Part shown: one piece after another, positions 9,664 through 21,744 of the stretch
How the letters are laid out: every line of letters begins with the position of its first letter
How positions within the stretch are numbered: the stretch's first letter is position 1
Assembly: GCA_036012125.1 (NCBI GenBank)
Contig: DASCOS010000013.1
Location: 216,164 to 280,163 of the forward strand
Direction of reading: 5' to 3'
Source: Vicinamibacterales bacterium
GTDB taxonomy: Bacteria > Acidobacteriota > Vicinamibacteria > Vicinamibacterales > UBA823
DNA: 64,000 nt
Notes under the pieces: model-generated
Databases searched by the model: none
Seen by the model: only the letters and a program-made list of their open reading frames with translations
Told to the model about the DNA's origin: nothing
Position numbers and translations under genes: made by a program

Positions 9664-12540
9664 TTAGTCCGAGTCCACCCACATCTCAATTGGAGGGCAA
9701 CTGCAGATCAGATTACGATCGCCGTGTGAATTGTCAATTCTCCCAACACTGGGCCAAAATTTATTTGCCCTAACAAACGATTTCGGAAAAGCAGCCTTCT
9801 CGCGGGAATAAGAATGCGCCCAGGTATCACTTGCAACCATCACAGCGGTGTGAGGCGCATTCTTCAGCACGTTATCTTCTTGACCTGCAACTCCATCCAC
9901 GATTTCTTGAATCTCCTTCCGAATTCCAATTAGCGCTTCACAAAAGCGATCAAGTTCTTCAAGTGGCTCGCTTTCAGTCGGCTCAACCATCATTGTCCCA
10001 GGCACCGGAAAGGATACTGTTGGAGCGTGAAAGCCATAATCAATCAGACGTTTTGCGACATCCTGTTCATCAATCCCGGCTGATTCACGAAAGGGTCGAA
10101 GGTCCAGAATGAGTTCATGAGCCACCCTGCCGTTTGGGAGAGAATACAAGACATCGTATTGTGTCTCGAGTCGCGCCTTGAGGTAGTTGGCGTTTAGAAT
10201 CGCATAGCGACTCGCATCAGTTAACCCTTCCGCGCCCAGCATCCGAATATAGGCATAAGAAATTGCAAGAATACTCGCACTTCCCCAAGGAGCAGCGGTC
10301 ACGGATGGAATGGAATCCTTTGATTTGTTCTGAATGAACGAATGTTGAGGCAGGTAGGGTGCCAAATGCTTCGCAACAGCTATTGGCCCCATTCCTGGTC
10401 CACCCCCACCGTGTGGGATAGCGAATGTCTTATGCAGATTAAGGTGACACACATCGGCACCGATTGCTGCTGGGCTCGTGAGCCCAACCTGTGCATTCAT
10501 GTTTGCACCATCCATATAAACCTGGCCACCATGTTCGTGGACAATCTTGCAAATCTCTCGAATTTTCTGTTCAAACACTCCATAGGTCGAAGGATAGGTA
10601 ATCATCAAGGCACAGAGCGAATCAGAATGTTTCATCGCCTTAGAGCGCAGATCCTCCATGTCCACATTTCCCTGAGAATCACAACCGACTACGACCACTC
10701 TCATGCCAGCCATTGCAGCCGAAGCGGGATTCGTTCCATGCGCGGATGAAGGGATTAAAACCACACTGCGGCCCTCTTCACCGCGCCTTCGATGGTAAGC
10801 GCGTACAACCATAAGCCCGGCGAACTCGCCCTGTGCTCCAGAGTTGGGCTGCAGTGAAACAGCATCGAGCCCTGTAATAACCCGAAGCGCCGATTCTAAT
10901 TCAGAGAATATCTGCGTATATCCTTTTGCCTGCTCTATCGGCACAAAGGGGTGAACCCCGCCGATTGATTTCCAACTGACAGGAATCATCGATGCAGCAG
11001 CATTCAACTTCATAGTGCAGGAACCAAGCGGAATCATCGAGGTGTCAAGACCGATATCGCGGCGCTCTAGGCGTTTCAAGTAGCGCATCATCTCAGTTTC
11101 TGACTGATGTTTGTGAAATACAGGATGGGTCAAGAATGCGGTCCGGCGGGCGATCGCCTCAGAATATCTAGGCATACTTGCCAACTCAACCCTATTCCTA
11201 CCAACCACTCCTTGGCCAACCGATTCACTGAAAACCGCTACGATGTCATCAACGTCGGCATCAGTAGTCGTTTCATCAAGGGCGATGCCAATATCATCAT
11301 TTTCGAAGTATCGAAAGTTCAGTTTCGAATTCTGAGCTGCTAGAGCTATCCGATTTGCAATCTTAGGACCCGCCGAACTAATTCTGAGGGTGTCAAAAAA
11401 CTCAACGTTCTGCTGCTCGCAACCTAAACTCTCGAGGGTAACAGCCAGTCTGTGAGCTAAAGAATGCACTCTTCGTGCAATCTCAATCAGGCCATCTGGA
11501 CCGTGGTAAACCGCATAAAAGCCAGCAATGTTGGCTAGCAGGGCCTGAGCCGTACAGATATTCGACGTTGCCTTCTCTCGTCGGATGTGTTGCTCGCGAG
11601 TTTGGAGGGCCATGCGATAAGCCAGCCCTCCATTCCGATCTACCGAGACACCGATGACTCGACCCGGCATCTGCCGAACGTATTTCTCCCTCGTTGCGAG
11701 AAACGCGGCATGGGGCCCTCCGTAACCCTGTGGGACTCCATACCGTTGCGAATTTCCAATGACCACATCGGCGCCCATCTCACCAGGTGGTCTCAATAGG
11801 GTTAGAGCTAAAAGGTCGCTCGCCACAGCAACCTTAGCCCCAGCCGCATGAGCCCGGTCGATGACAACATCTAGGCTCATCACAGCCCCGGAATTATCCG
11901 GGTACTGTAAGAGTAAGCCGAACACATCCTCGGATATGTCAATCGCTTCAACGTCGACGATTTCAATTTCAATTCCGATCGGTTCTGCCCTGCCACTGAT
12001 CACGTCTATGGTCTGCGGATAGCAATTCCTTGAGACCAAAAAACGGTTGGCCTGTCGAGTATTCATTCTATGAAGCATGGCCATGGCTTCTGCTCCAGCC
12101 GTAGCCTCATCAAGGAGGGAGGCATTTGCAACCTCCATGCCAGTTAGATCGGTTGCCATCGTCTGAAAGTTAAGCAAGGCCTCGAGACGCCCCTGCGCAA
12201 TTTCAGCCTGGTAGGGAGTATAGGGTGTGTACCAGGAAGGATTCTCAAGTACATTCCGTAGGATAACCGCCGGTGTGACGCATCCGTAATAACCCGTTCC
12301 GAGAAACGATCGAAAGTTCTGATTAGTCGCCGCAATCGCTTGAAGACGCGTTAGACATTGGTGTTCATCCTCAGCTTCGGGAAGATCCATTGATTCCGAC
12401 AGACGAATGCCTGACGGTATCGCTTCGTCGATCAGCCCATCAAGCGAATTCGCGTGAACAGTTGCTAACATCCGATCGAGGTCAACTGATCTCGGACCTA
12501 TGTGCCGTCGTGCAAATCTACCTGCAGCGTCAATGTGCAT
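9664..12540 (-). CDS. gcvP: Glycine dehydrogenase (aminomethyl-transferring), P protein
   Basis: A 958-residue single-chain P protein of the glycine cleavage system. It decarboxylates glycine with PLP and loads the aminomethyl group onto lipoyl-GcvH. The N-terminus has RRHIGP and TRLQAIA-type segments. The catalytic C-terminal half has the PLP lysine in NLHKTFAIPHGGGGPGMGP, GSCTMKLN and the HGTNPASA motif. Many bacteria of several phyla split this enzyme into gcvPA and gcvPB; here the two halves are fused in one frame. It is the last gene of a gcvT-gcvH-gcvP transcription unit, 18 bases after gcvH. Confidence 0.98.
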   Translation of the reverse strand: MHIDAAGRFARRHIGPRSVDLDRMLATVHANSLDGLIDEAIPSGIRLSESMDLPEAEDEHQCLTRLQAIAATNQNFRSFLGTGYYGCVTPAVILRNVLENPSWYTPYTPYQAEIAQGRLEALLNFQTMATDLTGMEVANASLLDEATAGAEAMAMLHRMNTRQANRFLVSRNCYPQTIDVISGRAEPIGIEIEIVDVEAIDISEDVFGLLLQYPDNSGAVMSLDVVIDRAHAAGAKVAVASDLLALTLLRPPGEMGADVVIGNSQRYGVPQGYGGPHAAFLATREKYVRQMPGRVIGVSVDRNGGLAYRMALQTREQHIRREKATSNICTAQALLANIAGFYAVYHGPDGLIEIARRVHSLAHRLAVTLESLGCEQQNVEFFDTLRISSAGPKIANRIALAAQNSKLNFRYFENDDIGIALDETTTDADVDDIVAVFSESVGQGVVGRNRVELASMPRYSEAIARRTAFLTHPVFHKHQSETEMMRYLKRLERRDIGLDTSMIPLGSCTMKLNAAASMIPVSWKSIGGVHPFVPIEQAKGYTQIFSELESALRVITGLDAVSLQPNSGAQGEFAGLMVVRAYHRRRGEEGRSVVLIPSSAHGTNPASAAMAGMRVVVVGCDSQGNVDMEDLRSKAMKHSDSLCALMITYPSTYGVFEQKIREICKIVHEHGGQVYMDGANMNAQVGLTSPAAIGADVCHLNLHKTFAIPHGGGGPGMGPIAVAKHLAPYLPQHSFIQNKSKDSIPSVTAAPWGSASILAISYAYIRMLGAEGLTDASRYAILNANYLKARLETQYDVLYSLPNGRVAHELILDLRPFRESAGIDEQDVAKRLIDYGFHAPTVSFPVPGTMMVEPTESEPLEELDRFCEALIGIRKEIQEIVDGVAGQEDNVLKNAPHTAVMVASDTWAHSYSREKAAFPKSFVRANKFWPSVGRIDNSHGDRNLICSCPPIEMWVDSD

Positions 12541-12558
12541 AGAAGGATTGCTGACAAA

Positions 12559-12930
12559 TTATTCGATGGACGAACGGTAACTAGCGGCATCGAGAAGGGA
12601 ATCGACCTGTGATGGATCATCGAGGCTTAGGCAAATCATCCAGGTTTCGTGAGGTGTCGAATTCACCAGTTCTGGATGATCATTAAGGTCAGCATTGACA
12701 GCTGTAACCTTGCCAGTTACCGGACAGAACAACTCCGAGACAGCTTTTACCGATTCAATGGTTCCAAAAATCTCACCTTGCTTTAACTGGCGACCAACCT
12801 CCGGTAATTCGACGTAGACAACATCACCAAGTTGATCCTGAGCGTAATGCGTTATCCCGACTTTCACCCCACCATCGGTTATAACGATCCACTCGTGATC
12901 CTTGCTGTACCTGCGATCATCAGGATACAT
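12559..12930 (-). CDS. gcvH: Glycine cleavage system H protein
   Basis: A 123-residue lipoyl carrier of the glycine cleavage system, shuttling the aminomethyl group between GcvP, GcvT and the L protein. The lipoylated lysine is Lys62 in the GTIESVKAVSE motif, and the VGITHYAQDQLGDVV segment is typical. An ATG at 12930 is preferred: AGAGGAG lies about 9 bases upstream, whereas a TTG 9 bases earlier abuts the Shine-Dalgarno. The gene begins 5 bases after the gcvT stop and precedes gcvP by 18 bases. Confidence 0.96.
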   Translation of the reverse strand: MYPDDRRYSKDHEWIVITDGGVKVGITHYAQDQLGDVVYVELPEVGRQLKQGEIFGTIESVKAVSELFCPVTGKVTAVNADLNDHPELVNSTPHETWMICLSLDDPSQVDSLLDAASYRSSIE

Positions 12931-12935
12931 ATCGC

Positions 12936-14051
12936 TCAACTCCTCTGGCGCTTATAGAACGGCATGGCCATAACACGAGCCCGAGCATTCCGACCTCGAA
13001 TCTCAACGTCAAATTCAGTGCCTGGCTTTCTGTGCTCAACCGGTAAATAAGCCATACCAATAGACTTCCCTAAAAATGGTGTCTGTGTCCCACTGGTAAC
13101 AGAGCCAACCTGCTTCCCGGAAAGCAATGCCGGATACCCAGCACGCGCGATTCCACGCTCAACCATCTCGAAGCCAACAAGTTTTCGCTTAACTCCGTCG
13201 GCTTTCTGCCTCCGCAGCACATCGTGCCCAATGAAGTCCCTCTTTTCCCACCCGACGGTCCAACCCAAGCCGGCTTCTAAAACCGTAGTACTTTCGTCCA
13301 TGTCGTTACCATAAAGCCGCATCGACGCCTCAAGACGAAGAGTGTCGCGTGCTCCGAGACCAGCAGGCAACAAGCCAACCGATTTTCCACTGTCAATTAT
13401 GGCTTGCCACACACTATCCGCTGATTGAGGCGAGAGATATATCTCAACGCCGTCCTCCCCGGTATACCCTGTCCGCGAAATTGTCGCTCGCTGTCCAGCC
13501 ACTTCGCCAGTCGAAAAGTGGTAATACCGTAACTCGGCCAAGTCCACGCCCGTTAGGTCCTGCACCACCTCCACAGCTGCCGGCCCCTGGGTCGCAAGGA
13601 GCGCATTTCGCGCACTCGCGTTAACAACTATCACGTCCCCCAGCGATTTAACCTGCTGGCTGATCCAAGCATGGTCCTTAGCGATGTTCGAAGCATTAAC
13701 AACCAGCATGAAATGATCGGACGATAGCCGATAAACCAAGACGTCATCTACGACGGTGCCTTTCGGTGTCGTGAGGGCGGAATACTGTACCTGCCCAATC
13801 TCCAGCCTGGACGCATCATTGCAACTAATTTGCTGGACCGCTGCCAGAGCATCCACTCCCGCGATCTCAATTTCCCCCATGTGGCTCACATCAAACAAGC
13901 CTGCTGCCAATCGCACGGCCATGTGTTCCTTCGTAAGGCCGCTAAACTCAATCGGCATCTCCCATCCACCAAACGGAGCCATCCGCGCCCCTGAGGCCTT
14001 GTGACGACCATATAACGCAGTCTTCTTCAACACCTTCGAGGTATCACTCAT
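12936..14051 (-). CDS. gcvT: Aminomethyltransferase, glycine cleavage T protein
   Basis: A 371-residue tetrahydrofolate-dependent aminomethyltransferase. It releases ammonia from the aminomethyl-lipoyl H protein and makes 5,10-methylene-THF. Visible family features are the N-terminal HKASGARMAPFGGWEMPI, the DVSHMGEI motif, the folate-binding region with SRTGYTGEDGVEIY near residue 195, and the C-terminal GCV_T_C barrel (MAYLPVEHRKPGTEF). It is the first gene of the gcvTHP unit and lies downstream of metF on the same strand, which uses the same folate pool. Confidence 0.97.
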   Translation of the reverse strand: MSDTSKVLKKTALYGRHKASGARMAPFGGWEMPIEFSGLTKEHMAVRLAAGLFDVSHMGEIEIAGVDALAAVQQISCNDASRLEIGQVQYSALTTPKGTVVDDVLVYRLSSDHFMLVVNASNIAKDHAWISQQVKSLGDVIVVNASARNALLATQGPAAVEVVQDLTGVDLAELRYYHFSTGEVAGQRATISRTGYTGEDGVEIYLSPQSADSVWQAIIDSGKSVGLLPAGLGARDTLRLEASMRLYGNDMDESTTVLEAGLGWTVGWEKRDFIGHDVLRRQKADGVKRKLVGFEMVERGIARAGYPALLSGKQVGSVTSGTQTPFLGKSIGMAYLPVEHRKPGTEFDVEIRGRNARARVMAMPFYKRQRS

Positions 14052-14077
14052 AGAAATAATGTTAGGACGATAACCAA

Positions 14078-14114
14078 CTCTGGACCGGTCAAGCCCTAGG
14101 CCGCGCCGCCAGAG
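14078..14114. repeat. Inverted repeat in the gcvT leader
   Basis: CTCTGG at 14078-14083 pairs with CCAGAG at 14109-14114. Three further complementary bases lie inside (ACCGG against CCGCC-type positions, with a small bulge). It falls 27-63 bases before the gcvT start in the 226-base gap after metF. It does not match the glycine riboswitch consensus that controls gcv operons in many bacteria. Possible leader hairpin or operator; weak evidence. Confidence 0.35.
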
Positions 14115-14277
14115 CAGTCACCAATTAGACCAGCATTACCCGCCAAATCGATTAACAGTACTATGCACTTTGAGAGTGGTCAACCAGTTGGGCCCGAAAA
14201 GACCACGGTGCTTCAGTCAGCCCTCAGCATAAGAGAATCACTAGACCTTGATTCAATCTCACGATCACACCGAATAC

Positions 14278-15198
14278 CTACGCATCACTCAAATTTAGAT
14301 TCCGAAGAATCGCACTGACTGAGTGCGCCCTGTTGAGACAGTAGAGATGAAGGCCTGGTACACCCTCACGTACCAGCTCCTCGCACTGCTCCGTAGCCTG
14401 TTCAATTCCAAACGCCCTTGCACCATCGTCATCACCGGCTAACGTTTCAAGTTTCGCCTGCACCTTGTCTGGCACTCTTGCCCCGCAGAGCTTTGTGAAT
14501 CGAGCGATCTGCTTTGCTGACAAAATAGGAAGCACTCCAGGACAAATGGGAACCGTCACACCAAGCTTTTGCTCCATGTGATCTCTAAACCTGAAGAAGT
14601 CGGCATTGTCGAAGAATAGCTGGGTCAAAATAAAATCTGCCCCGCTCTCGACTTTCTGCTTCAGGTAACCCCAGTCCACTAGTTTTCCCTGCCGACACGC
14701 TATGTGCCCCTCAGGGAACCCTGCTGTGCCGACACAAAATGTTCCTGCACGCTGGATGAACTGAATCAGCTGATACGAATACTCAAAGCCATTCTCGGGT
14801 TTGATGAACGTTTCTTGGCCCACCGGCGGATCGCCACGTAACGCTAGGATATTTCTGATACCGAGGGACTTTGCCTCTTTAAGAATTCCAGCGATGTCGC
14901 TCTCCGTATGCCCGACACAAGTTAAATGAGCCATCGCTGTCAGTCCGTAACGCCGCTGAATTAAATCCACCAGGGTTAGCGTCTTAGTCCTCGTGCCACC
15001 TCCGGCACCGTAAGTCACTGAAACATAGTCAGGCTTCAGCATAATTAGCTCCGGTAGCGTGTTCTCTACCAATTTCCGATCACCCTCAACGGTCTTGGGC
15101 GTAAAGAGTTCGAAGGAAATCACCGGACGCTCGCTCAGCCGTCGACCCAAATATAGGTCCCGAACCAACTGAGCAGGAAAATCACCGGACCGCGTCAT
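14278..15198 (-). CDS. metF: 5,10-methylenetetrahydrofolate reductase
   Basis: A 306-residue TIM-barrel flavoprotein. It reduces 5,10-methylene-THF to 5-methyl-THF for methionine synthesis. Family motifs are SFELFTPKT near the N-terminus (E is the catalytic acid in FEFFPPK-type motifs), YVSVTYGAGG, HLTCVGHT, NILALRGDPP, and the FAD-contacting SGADFILTQLFFDN with FRFRD. A normal-length bacterial MetF. It lies upstream of gcvTHP in the same direction: the glycine cleavage system produces the methylene-THF that MetF consumes. Confidence 0.96.
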   Translation of the reverse strand: MTRSGDFPAQLVRDLYLGRRLSERPVISFELFTPKTVEGDRKLVENTLPELIMLKPDYVSVTYGAGGGTRTKTLTLVDLIQRRYGLTAMAHLTCVGHTESDIAGILKEAKSLGIRNILALRGDPPVGQETFIKPENGFEYSYQLIQFIQRAGTFCVGTAGFPEGHIACRQGKLVDWGYLKQKVESGADFILTQLFFDNADFFRFRDHMEQKLGVTVPICPGVLPILSAKQIARFTKLCGARVPDKVQAKLETLAGDDDGARAFGIEQATEQCEELVREGVPGLHLYCLNRAHSVSAILRNLNLSDA

Positions 15199-15325
15199 CA
15201 GGACAGTCTATAGAACCTATAAAAAATTCGCACCTAAACGCTATCTTCGGAATGTGATCGACCCTATTGAGCCCTCGAGCCAAAAGTGCCACCCATGTAT
15301 TGAAGCGTTCTTCATCCTGAAAAGA

Positions 15326-15907
15326 TCACCGATGAGTACCTAGTTTAGGTCGAAGAACCAGCGCCGCAATTGTTCCGCTGGCTAAGAACATGTAGACAGG
15401 ATAGACAGCAATGGCGAAGGACCACGTCTCAATAGCAAAAAGATTTAGAGTGTTTCCAGAAATGAACAGGATCCAAGCTACCCGATCTTCGCTCTCAGGT
15501 GCGTGATAAGCCTTGCGAATGGTCGGCATTGCCCCGGCGAAATCAACAGACAAACCCATGACTACCGTGATGATTGGAGAATGAAACACCCACCAAACCA
15601 ATAAACCTAAGGTGGCCCCAAGTAAGCAAGAGCGGTCAAACGAACTCCAGCCTCCTTCTCCATAACGGAGCGCCAAAACTGCAGTTAAGAGTGACCCCAC
15701 AAAATAGCCAACAGCCACCCAAACCGTACTCTCAGCCCCAGACGCGTAGTAACTCGCAAGTAGAATTAGTCCATTAGTCGTCCATATCCACCAAGTGGCT
15801 CGATTGGGCTTCGTTGCACCCTTTATGATTGCAATTATGTACGGCACAAAAGCCGCAAGAGAAAGCAGGCCGGCAAGGAGTCCAACGTTTAGAGTAGATG
15901 TGGACAT
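15326..15907 (-). CDS. Multi-pass membrane protein, PQ-loop/SemiSWEET-like
   Basis: A 193-residue protein with about six to seven hydrophobic helices. Two internally similar units can be seen. Each has a Pro in the first helix followed by a short polar loop and a Trp-rich helix: VPYIIAIIKGATKPNRATWWIW at the N-terminus and MPTIRKAYHAPESEDRVAWILF in the second half. That layout resembles PQ-loop (SWEET/PnuC-like) transporters, but the sequence is not diagnostic. No operon partner is evident: 38 bases separate it from the cupin gene upstream on the same strand. Function is unassigned. Confidence 0.75.
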   Translation of the reverse strand: MSTSTLNVGLLAGLLSLAAFVPYIIAIIKGATKPNRATWWIWTTNGLILLASYYASGAESTVWVAVGYFVGSLLTAVLALRYGEGGWSSFDRSCLLGATLGLLVWWVFHSPIITVVMGLSVDFAGAMPTIRKAYHAPESEDRVAWILFISGNTLNLFAIETWSFAIAVYPVYMFLASGTIAALVLRPKLGTHR

Positions 15908-15945
15908 GGTTAATCTTGAGCCCTCCAGTGCGCCACGCTAAGTAT

Positions 15946-16266
15946 CTATTGATAATCGTCTCGAACCGGACTCCAAACGTCGAACGCTCGACACAAGGTT
16001 AGAGCGCGCCCTTTATGAACCGTGTTGGAAGGAATCACAGCAACCGAGCCCTCTACCATTTGATGAGGCTGACCGTCGATCACCATCTCAAACTCACCAC
16101 TGAGTATCGTTGTAATCTGTTCCTGTGAGTGCGAGTGCTCAGGCAACACTGCTCCCTCAGCGATGTCCCACCGAACGATCGTCATTCGATCGGTATGAAC
16201 AAAGCGACCCTTGAAGCCCGGTATCTGCTCTTTTTCCACCAACTCGTCAAACATATTCACAGTCAT
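15946..16266 (-). CDS. Small cupin-domain protein
   Basis: A 106-residue single-domain cupin. Motif 1 is recognisable as PEHSHSQEQITTILSGEFE, with two His and a Glu/Gln as the usual metal ligands. Motif 2 is VIPSNTVHKG, with one His. The compact beta-barrel fills the whole protein. Such small cupins are varied isomerases, dioxygenases or ligand sensors and cannot be assigned from sequence. It is transcribed away from the NfeD-like gene across a 326-base intergenic region and may be co-transcribed with the downstream membrane protein. Confidence 0.85.
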   Translation of the reverse strand: MTVNMFDELVEKEQIPGFKGRFVHTDRMTIVRWDIAEGAVLPEHSHSQEQITTILSGEFEMVIDGQPHQMVEGSVAVIPSNTVHKGRALTLCRAFDVWSPVRDDYQ

Positions 16267-16592
16267 TGATTACCCCTTTCTCTCTACTCAATATCCCGCC
16301 AAAGTGAGCACTATACAGCGACCACCGACCCAGCGCGGTCCGAACAGTGGTACGTGTAATACAATGCAGAGAATTACCGCCGTGGACCCTGTTCCGCGTG
16401 CGATGAAACGAGCGTGGCTTTATACCCGGAACCCATCTTGGAAATTTCGGAGTCTGTCGTGCCGGGAGGTGCCAATATGCAGCACTGTACGTGGAGGAAG
16501 CACTAATTTACTAGAATATTGGCCGGGCGTTAAAACGCCCGGCCTCCTCCGTTTCACCAGATTTTACCTTCGAACGGCTAAATCTCGATCAG
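16267..16592. other. Divergent intergenic region, possible small RNA locus
   Basis: 326 bases between genes transcribed away from each other (cupin on minus, NfeD-like on plus). A perfect 10-bp hairpin stands near its right end. A -10-like TACAAT lies at 16360-16365, without a good -35. Between them GTTCCG and CGGAAC at 16391-16432 could pair. A terminator-like hairpin has no partner transcript unless an RNA is made inside the gap or it is an attenuator for the NfeD-like gene. No Rfam family was recognised by eye. Confidence 0.45.
16521..16544 (+). terminator. Perfect GC-rich hairpin, terminator-like
   Basis: GGCCGGGCGT, loop TAAA, ACGCCCGGCC: a 10-bp perfect stem with a 4-base loop. It is followed on the plus strand by TCCTCCGTTT, a weak U-tract. 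The strand is therefore tentative. It sits 48 bases before the start of the NfeD-like gene in a divergent gap. Confidence 0.55.
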
Positions 16593-16997
16593 GTGAAAAA
16601 GAGTTTCACTCAAACACCCATCGTTCGCTACATACTCCTTCAGCTCCCTGGTGCAGGATTAGTATTGGGGTTCCTGTGGTGGTTGCACGCCTCAGCGAGT
16701 TTGGCGCTATGGATCGCCGTCGCCATTTTCCTCTTATGGATTGGAAAAGACGTTGCCCTCTATCCAGTAGTTCGACGGGCATACGAATCTACCCCGCCTC
16801 CTCTCGAACGATTAATTGGTCTTCAGGCACACGTTATTCATGGCTTCGATCGCTCAGGATTGGTGCGCTTGGGGTCTGAATTGTGGCAGGCTGAACTCTT
16901 GGAAAAAAGTAGACCAGTCAGCGCCAACGATGTCGTTATTGTAGAGTCCACACGAGGTCTAACCCTAATGGTCTATCGTCAAGCTGATGAACTTTGA
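16593..16997 (+). CDS. NfeD-like membrane protein with C-terminal OB-fold domain
   Basis: A 134-residue protein starting at GTG. Two hydrophobic helices (about residues 13-30 and 34-50) are followed by a soluble domain of about 65 residues. In this domain LIGLQAHVIHGFDRSGLVRLGSELWQA and DVVIVESTRGLTLMVYR match the OB-fold of short NfeD proteins. These are usually partners of membrane-bound stomatin/prohibitin (SPFH) proteins in membrane quality control. No SPFH gene is adjacent here. Its 3' end overlaps the convergent epimerase gene by 19 bases. Confidence 0.75.
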   Translation: MKKSFTQTPIVRYILLQLPGAGLVLGFLWWLHASASLALWIAVAIFLLWIGKDVALYPVVRRAYESTPPPLERLIGLQAHVIHGFDRSGLVRLGSELWQAELLEKSRPVSANDVVIVESTRGLTLMVYRQADEL

Positions 16998-17923
16998 CGG
17001 TACCACTCTACTGTGAGACGCAACCCATCCTCGAAGTTTACGGATGGTTGATATCCCAGCAGTTCCTTCGCTTTCGTGCAATCCGCTAGCGAATCCCGTA
17101 CATCTCCGGGTCTGGACGATTCGTATATTGGTTCAATTTCCACGTTAATGATTGCACAGAGTTTCTGAAATAACTGATTGAGAGACACGCGGTCGCCAGT
17201 AGCCACATTGATTACTTCGCCACTCGCACGAGGTGCAGTGCATGCTGCGAGTACGGCCATCGCGACATTATCGATATAGGTAAAGTCCCGCGTCTGTTCT
17301 CCATCACCGTAGACTACCGGGGAATCACCCTGGAGAAGTGCTGTAATAAACCGAGCGATTACCCCTGAATACTGAGAATTCGGGTCTTGTCGAGGCCCAA
17401 ACACATTGAAATATCGAATCGACACTGTCTCAAGACCGTAGAGTTGGGTAAACAGGCGAGAATATTCCTCGCCAACAAGCTTCTGGAGCGCATAGGGAGA
17501 CCGCGGTGCTGGCTGCATAGTCTCTACCTTTGGTAACGTGGGTGCGTCCCCGTATGCCGAAGAGGAAGCTGCGTAGATAACCCGACGAACACCTGCCTCG
17601 CGAGCCGCTAAAAGCAGGTGAAGCGTGGCATCAACGTTGGCCCTGTGAGAGACCCATGGGTCCGTGACCGAGCGAGGAACAGAAGGGATCGCTGCCTGGT
17701 GCAGTACGTAGTCCACGCCCACAACAGCTTGACGTGCAATCTCAGGATTAGCCAAATCACCTTCAAGCAACTCAACGTTAGACAGTCCTAGCAAGTTCTC
17801 TCGATTACCCGTTACGAAGTTATCGACCACGCGTACAGCCGCACCACGGAGCACAAGATGCTCAACAAGGTGCGACCCGATGAATCCAGCGCCGCCAGTA
17901 ACGAGATAAGTTTCGGAAGCCAA
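16979..17923 (-). CDS. NAD-dependent sugar-nucleotide epimerase/dehydratase
   Basis: A 314-residue extended short-chain dehydrogenase of the GalE/WbpP type. The N-terminal Rossmann motif GGAGFIGSH binds NAD. YALQK near residue 147 supplies the catalytic Tyr and Lys, and the upstream Ser-rich AASSSAYGD loop supplies the Ser. Substrate is probably a UDP- or dTDP-hexose used for envelope polysaccharide, but the exact reaction (4-epimerase or 4,6-dehydratase) cannot be fixed. The only usable start is a TTG at 17923, since an in-frame stop lies just before it and no ATG precedes the glycine-rich loop. Immediately downstream of rnpB on the same strand. Confidence 0.9.
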   Translation of the reverse strand: MASETYLVTGGAGFIGSHLVEHLVLRGAAVRVVDNFVTGNRENLLGLSNVELLEGDLANPEIARQAVVGVDYVLHQAAIPSVPRSVTDPWVSHRANVDATLHLLLAAREAGVRRVIYAASSSAYGDAPTLPKVETMQPAPRSPYALQKLVGEEYSRLFTQLYGLETVSIRYFNVFGPRQDPNSQYSGVIARFITALLQGDSPVVYGDGEQTRDFTYIDNVAMAVLAACTAPRASGEVINVATGDRVSLNQLFQKLCAIINVEIEPIYESSRPGDVRDSLADCTKAKELLGYQPSVNFEDGLRLTVEWYRQSSSA

Positions 17924-17949
17924 GGTTTAAAAGTCTAAAAGAGAAAAGG

Positions 17950-18371
17950 TCCGCCGCAGACGTGCAGTAAGCCGAATTCTGTGTCTCCAAGCCACCACCT
18001 AACAGCGATGGTACGGAGATAACGACCATTCCTCTAGCCCCACCATTACTGGTAAAGTCAAGCAACCTACCCGAAGGCTTCAGACGGGCAGTCCTCAAAC
18101 GCCTTCCTATTTGGCCTTGCTCCGTGCGGGGTTTAGCCTGCCACCCGCCTTACGGCGGATGCGGTGCGCTCTTACCGCACCATTTCACCCTTACCCCAAC
18201 GAGCACTCCTGAGAACGCTCGAATTGCGGCGGTATATTTTCTGTGCCACTTTCCTTCAGGTCACCCTGACCGGGAGTTACCCGGCGCACTGCCCTACGGA
18301 GTTCGGACTTTCCTCCCCGCCAACACGATTTCTCGTACCTGCGCGGCGGTCGTCTAGCGGTCTGCGACGGA
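17950..18371 (-). ncRNA. rnpB: RNase P RNA (bacterial type A)
   Basis: On the minus strand the universally conserved elements appear in order: GAGGAAAGTCCGAACTCC (from 18316), GGCAGGCTAAACCCC (around 18140) and ACAGAATTCGGCTTAC (17982-17967). Helix P1 closes the molecule: TCCGTCGCAGAC at 18371-18360 pairs with GTCTGCGGCGGA at 17961-17950, 12 pairs including one G-U. That fixes the ends and gives about 422 nt. This is the catalytic RNA that matures tRNA 5' ends. It fills the gap between ligA and the epimerase gene; any reading frames over it are chance. Confidence 0.95.
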
Positions 18372-18589
18372 TTGTCAAAGAGCTCACTAACTAATTCGAC
18401 GATTCCAACTTCAATCCTGCCACCCAGCTTCGTCTAGCAGCTAACAAACGAAGGGCGGCCGACAGTCGGAAACGTCAAACCATTCATCAAATAACCACTA
18501 ACATTATGGGCACCCGCCAACCTAGCGTCAACCTTCTCAAGCAATCTCTGACCACAAATTCGGCACCAACCTGCAGGTCCTCATCCAAA

Positions 18590-21624
<3,035 letters not shown>

Positions 21625-21744
21625 ACCAGAACTCGAGCGAAAGCACTTAAATGTCCAGCTCGAACATCACCAAAAAAGGATCACACCATACTCACGCGAA
21701 GAGTGTCAATGAGACAAAAGCTCCCCTTCTGGGTATGAAGGCAA

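Noticed and set aside
14052..14277. Glycine riboswitch upstream of gcvT
   Set aside because: The conserved GGA/GGGAGAG and CCGAAGG-type core was not found on the minus strand.
16370..16550. 6S or 4.5S RNA in the divergent gap
   Set aside because: Length would suit 6S RNA, but no closing stem or central bubble could be paired, and the SRP loop GGUCAGG...GGAAGCAGC is absent.
16211..16879. Long plus-strand frame across the cupin start, the gap and the NfeD-like gene
   Set aside because: It overlaps two recognisable genes in other frames and has no protein-like composition.
17862..18394. Several short reading frames between epimerase and ligA
   Set aside because: They lie on the RNase P RNA gene, which explains the sequence fully.
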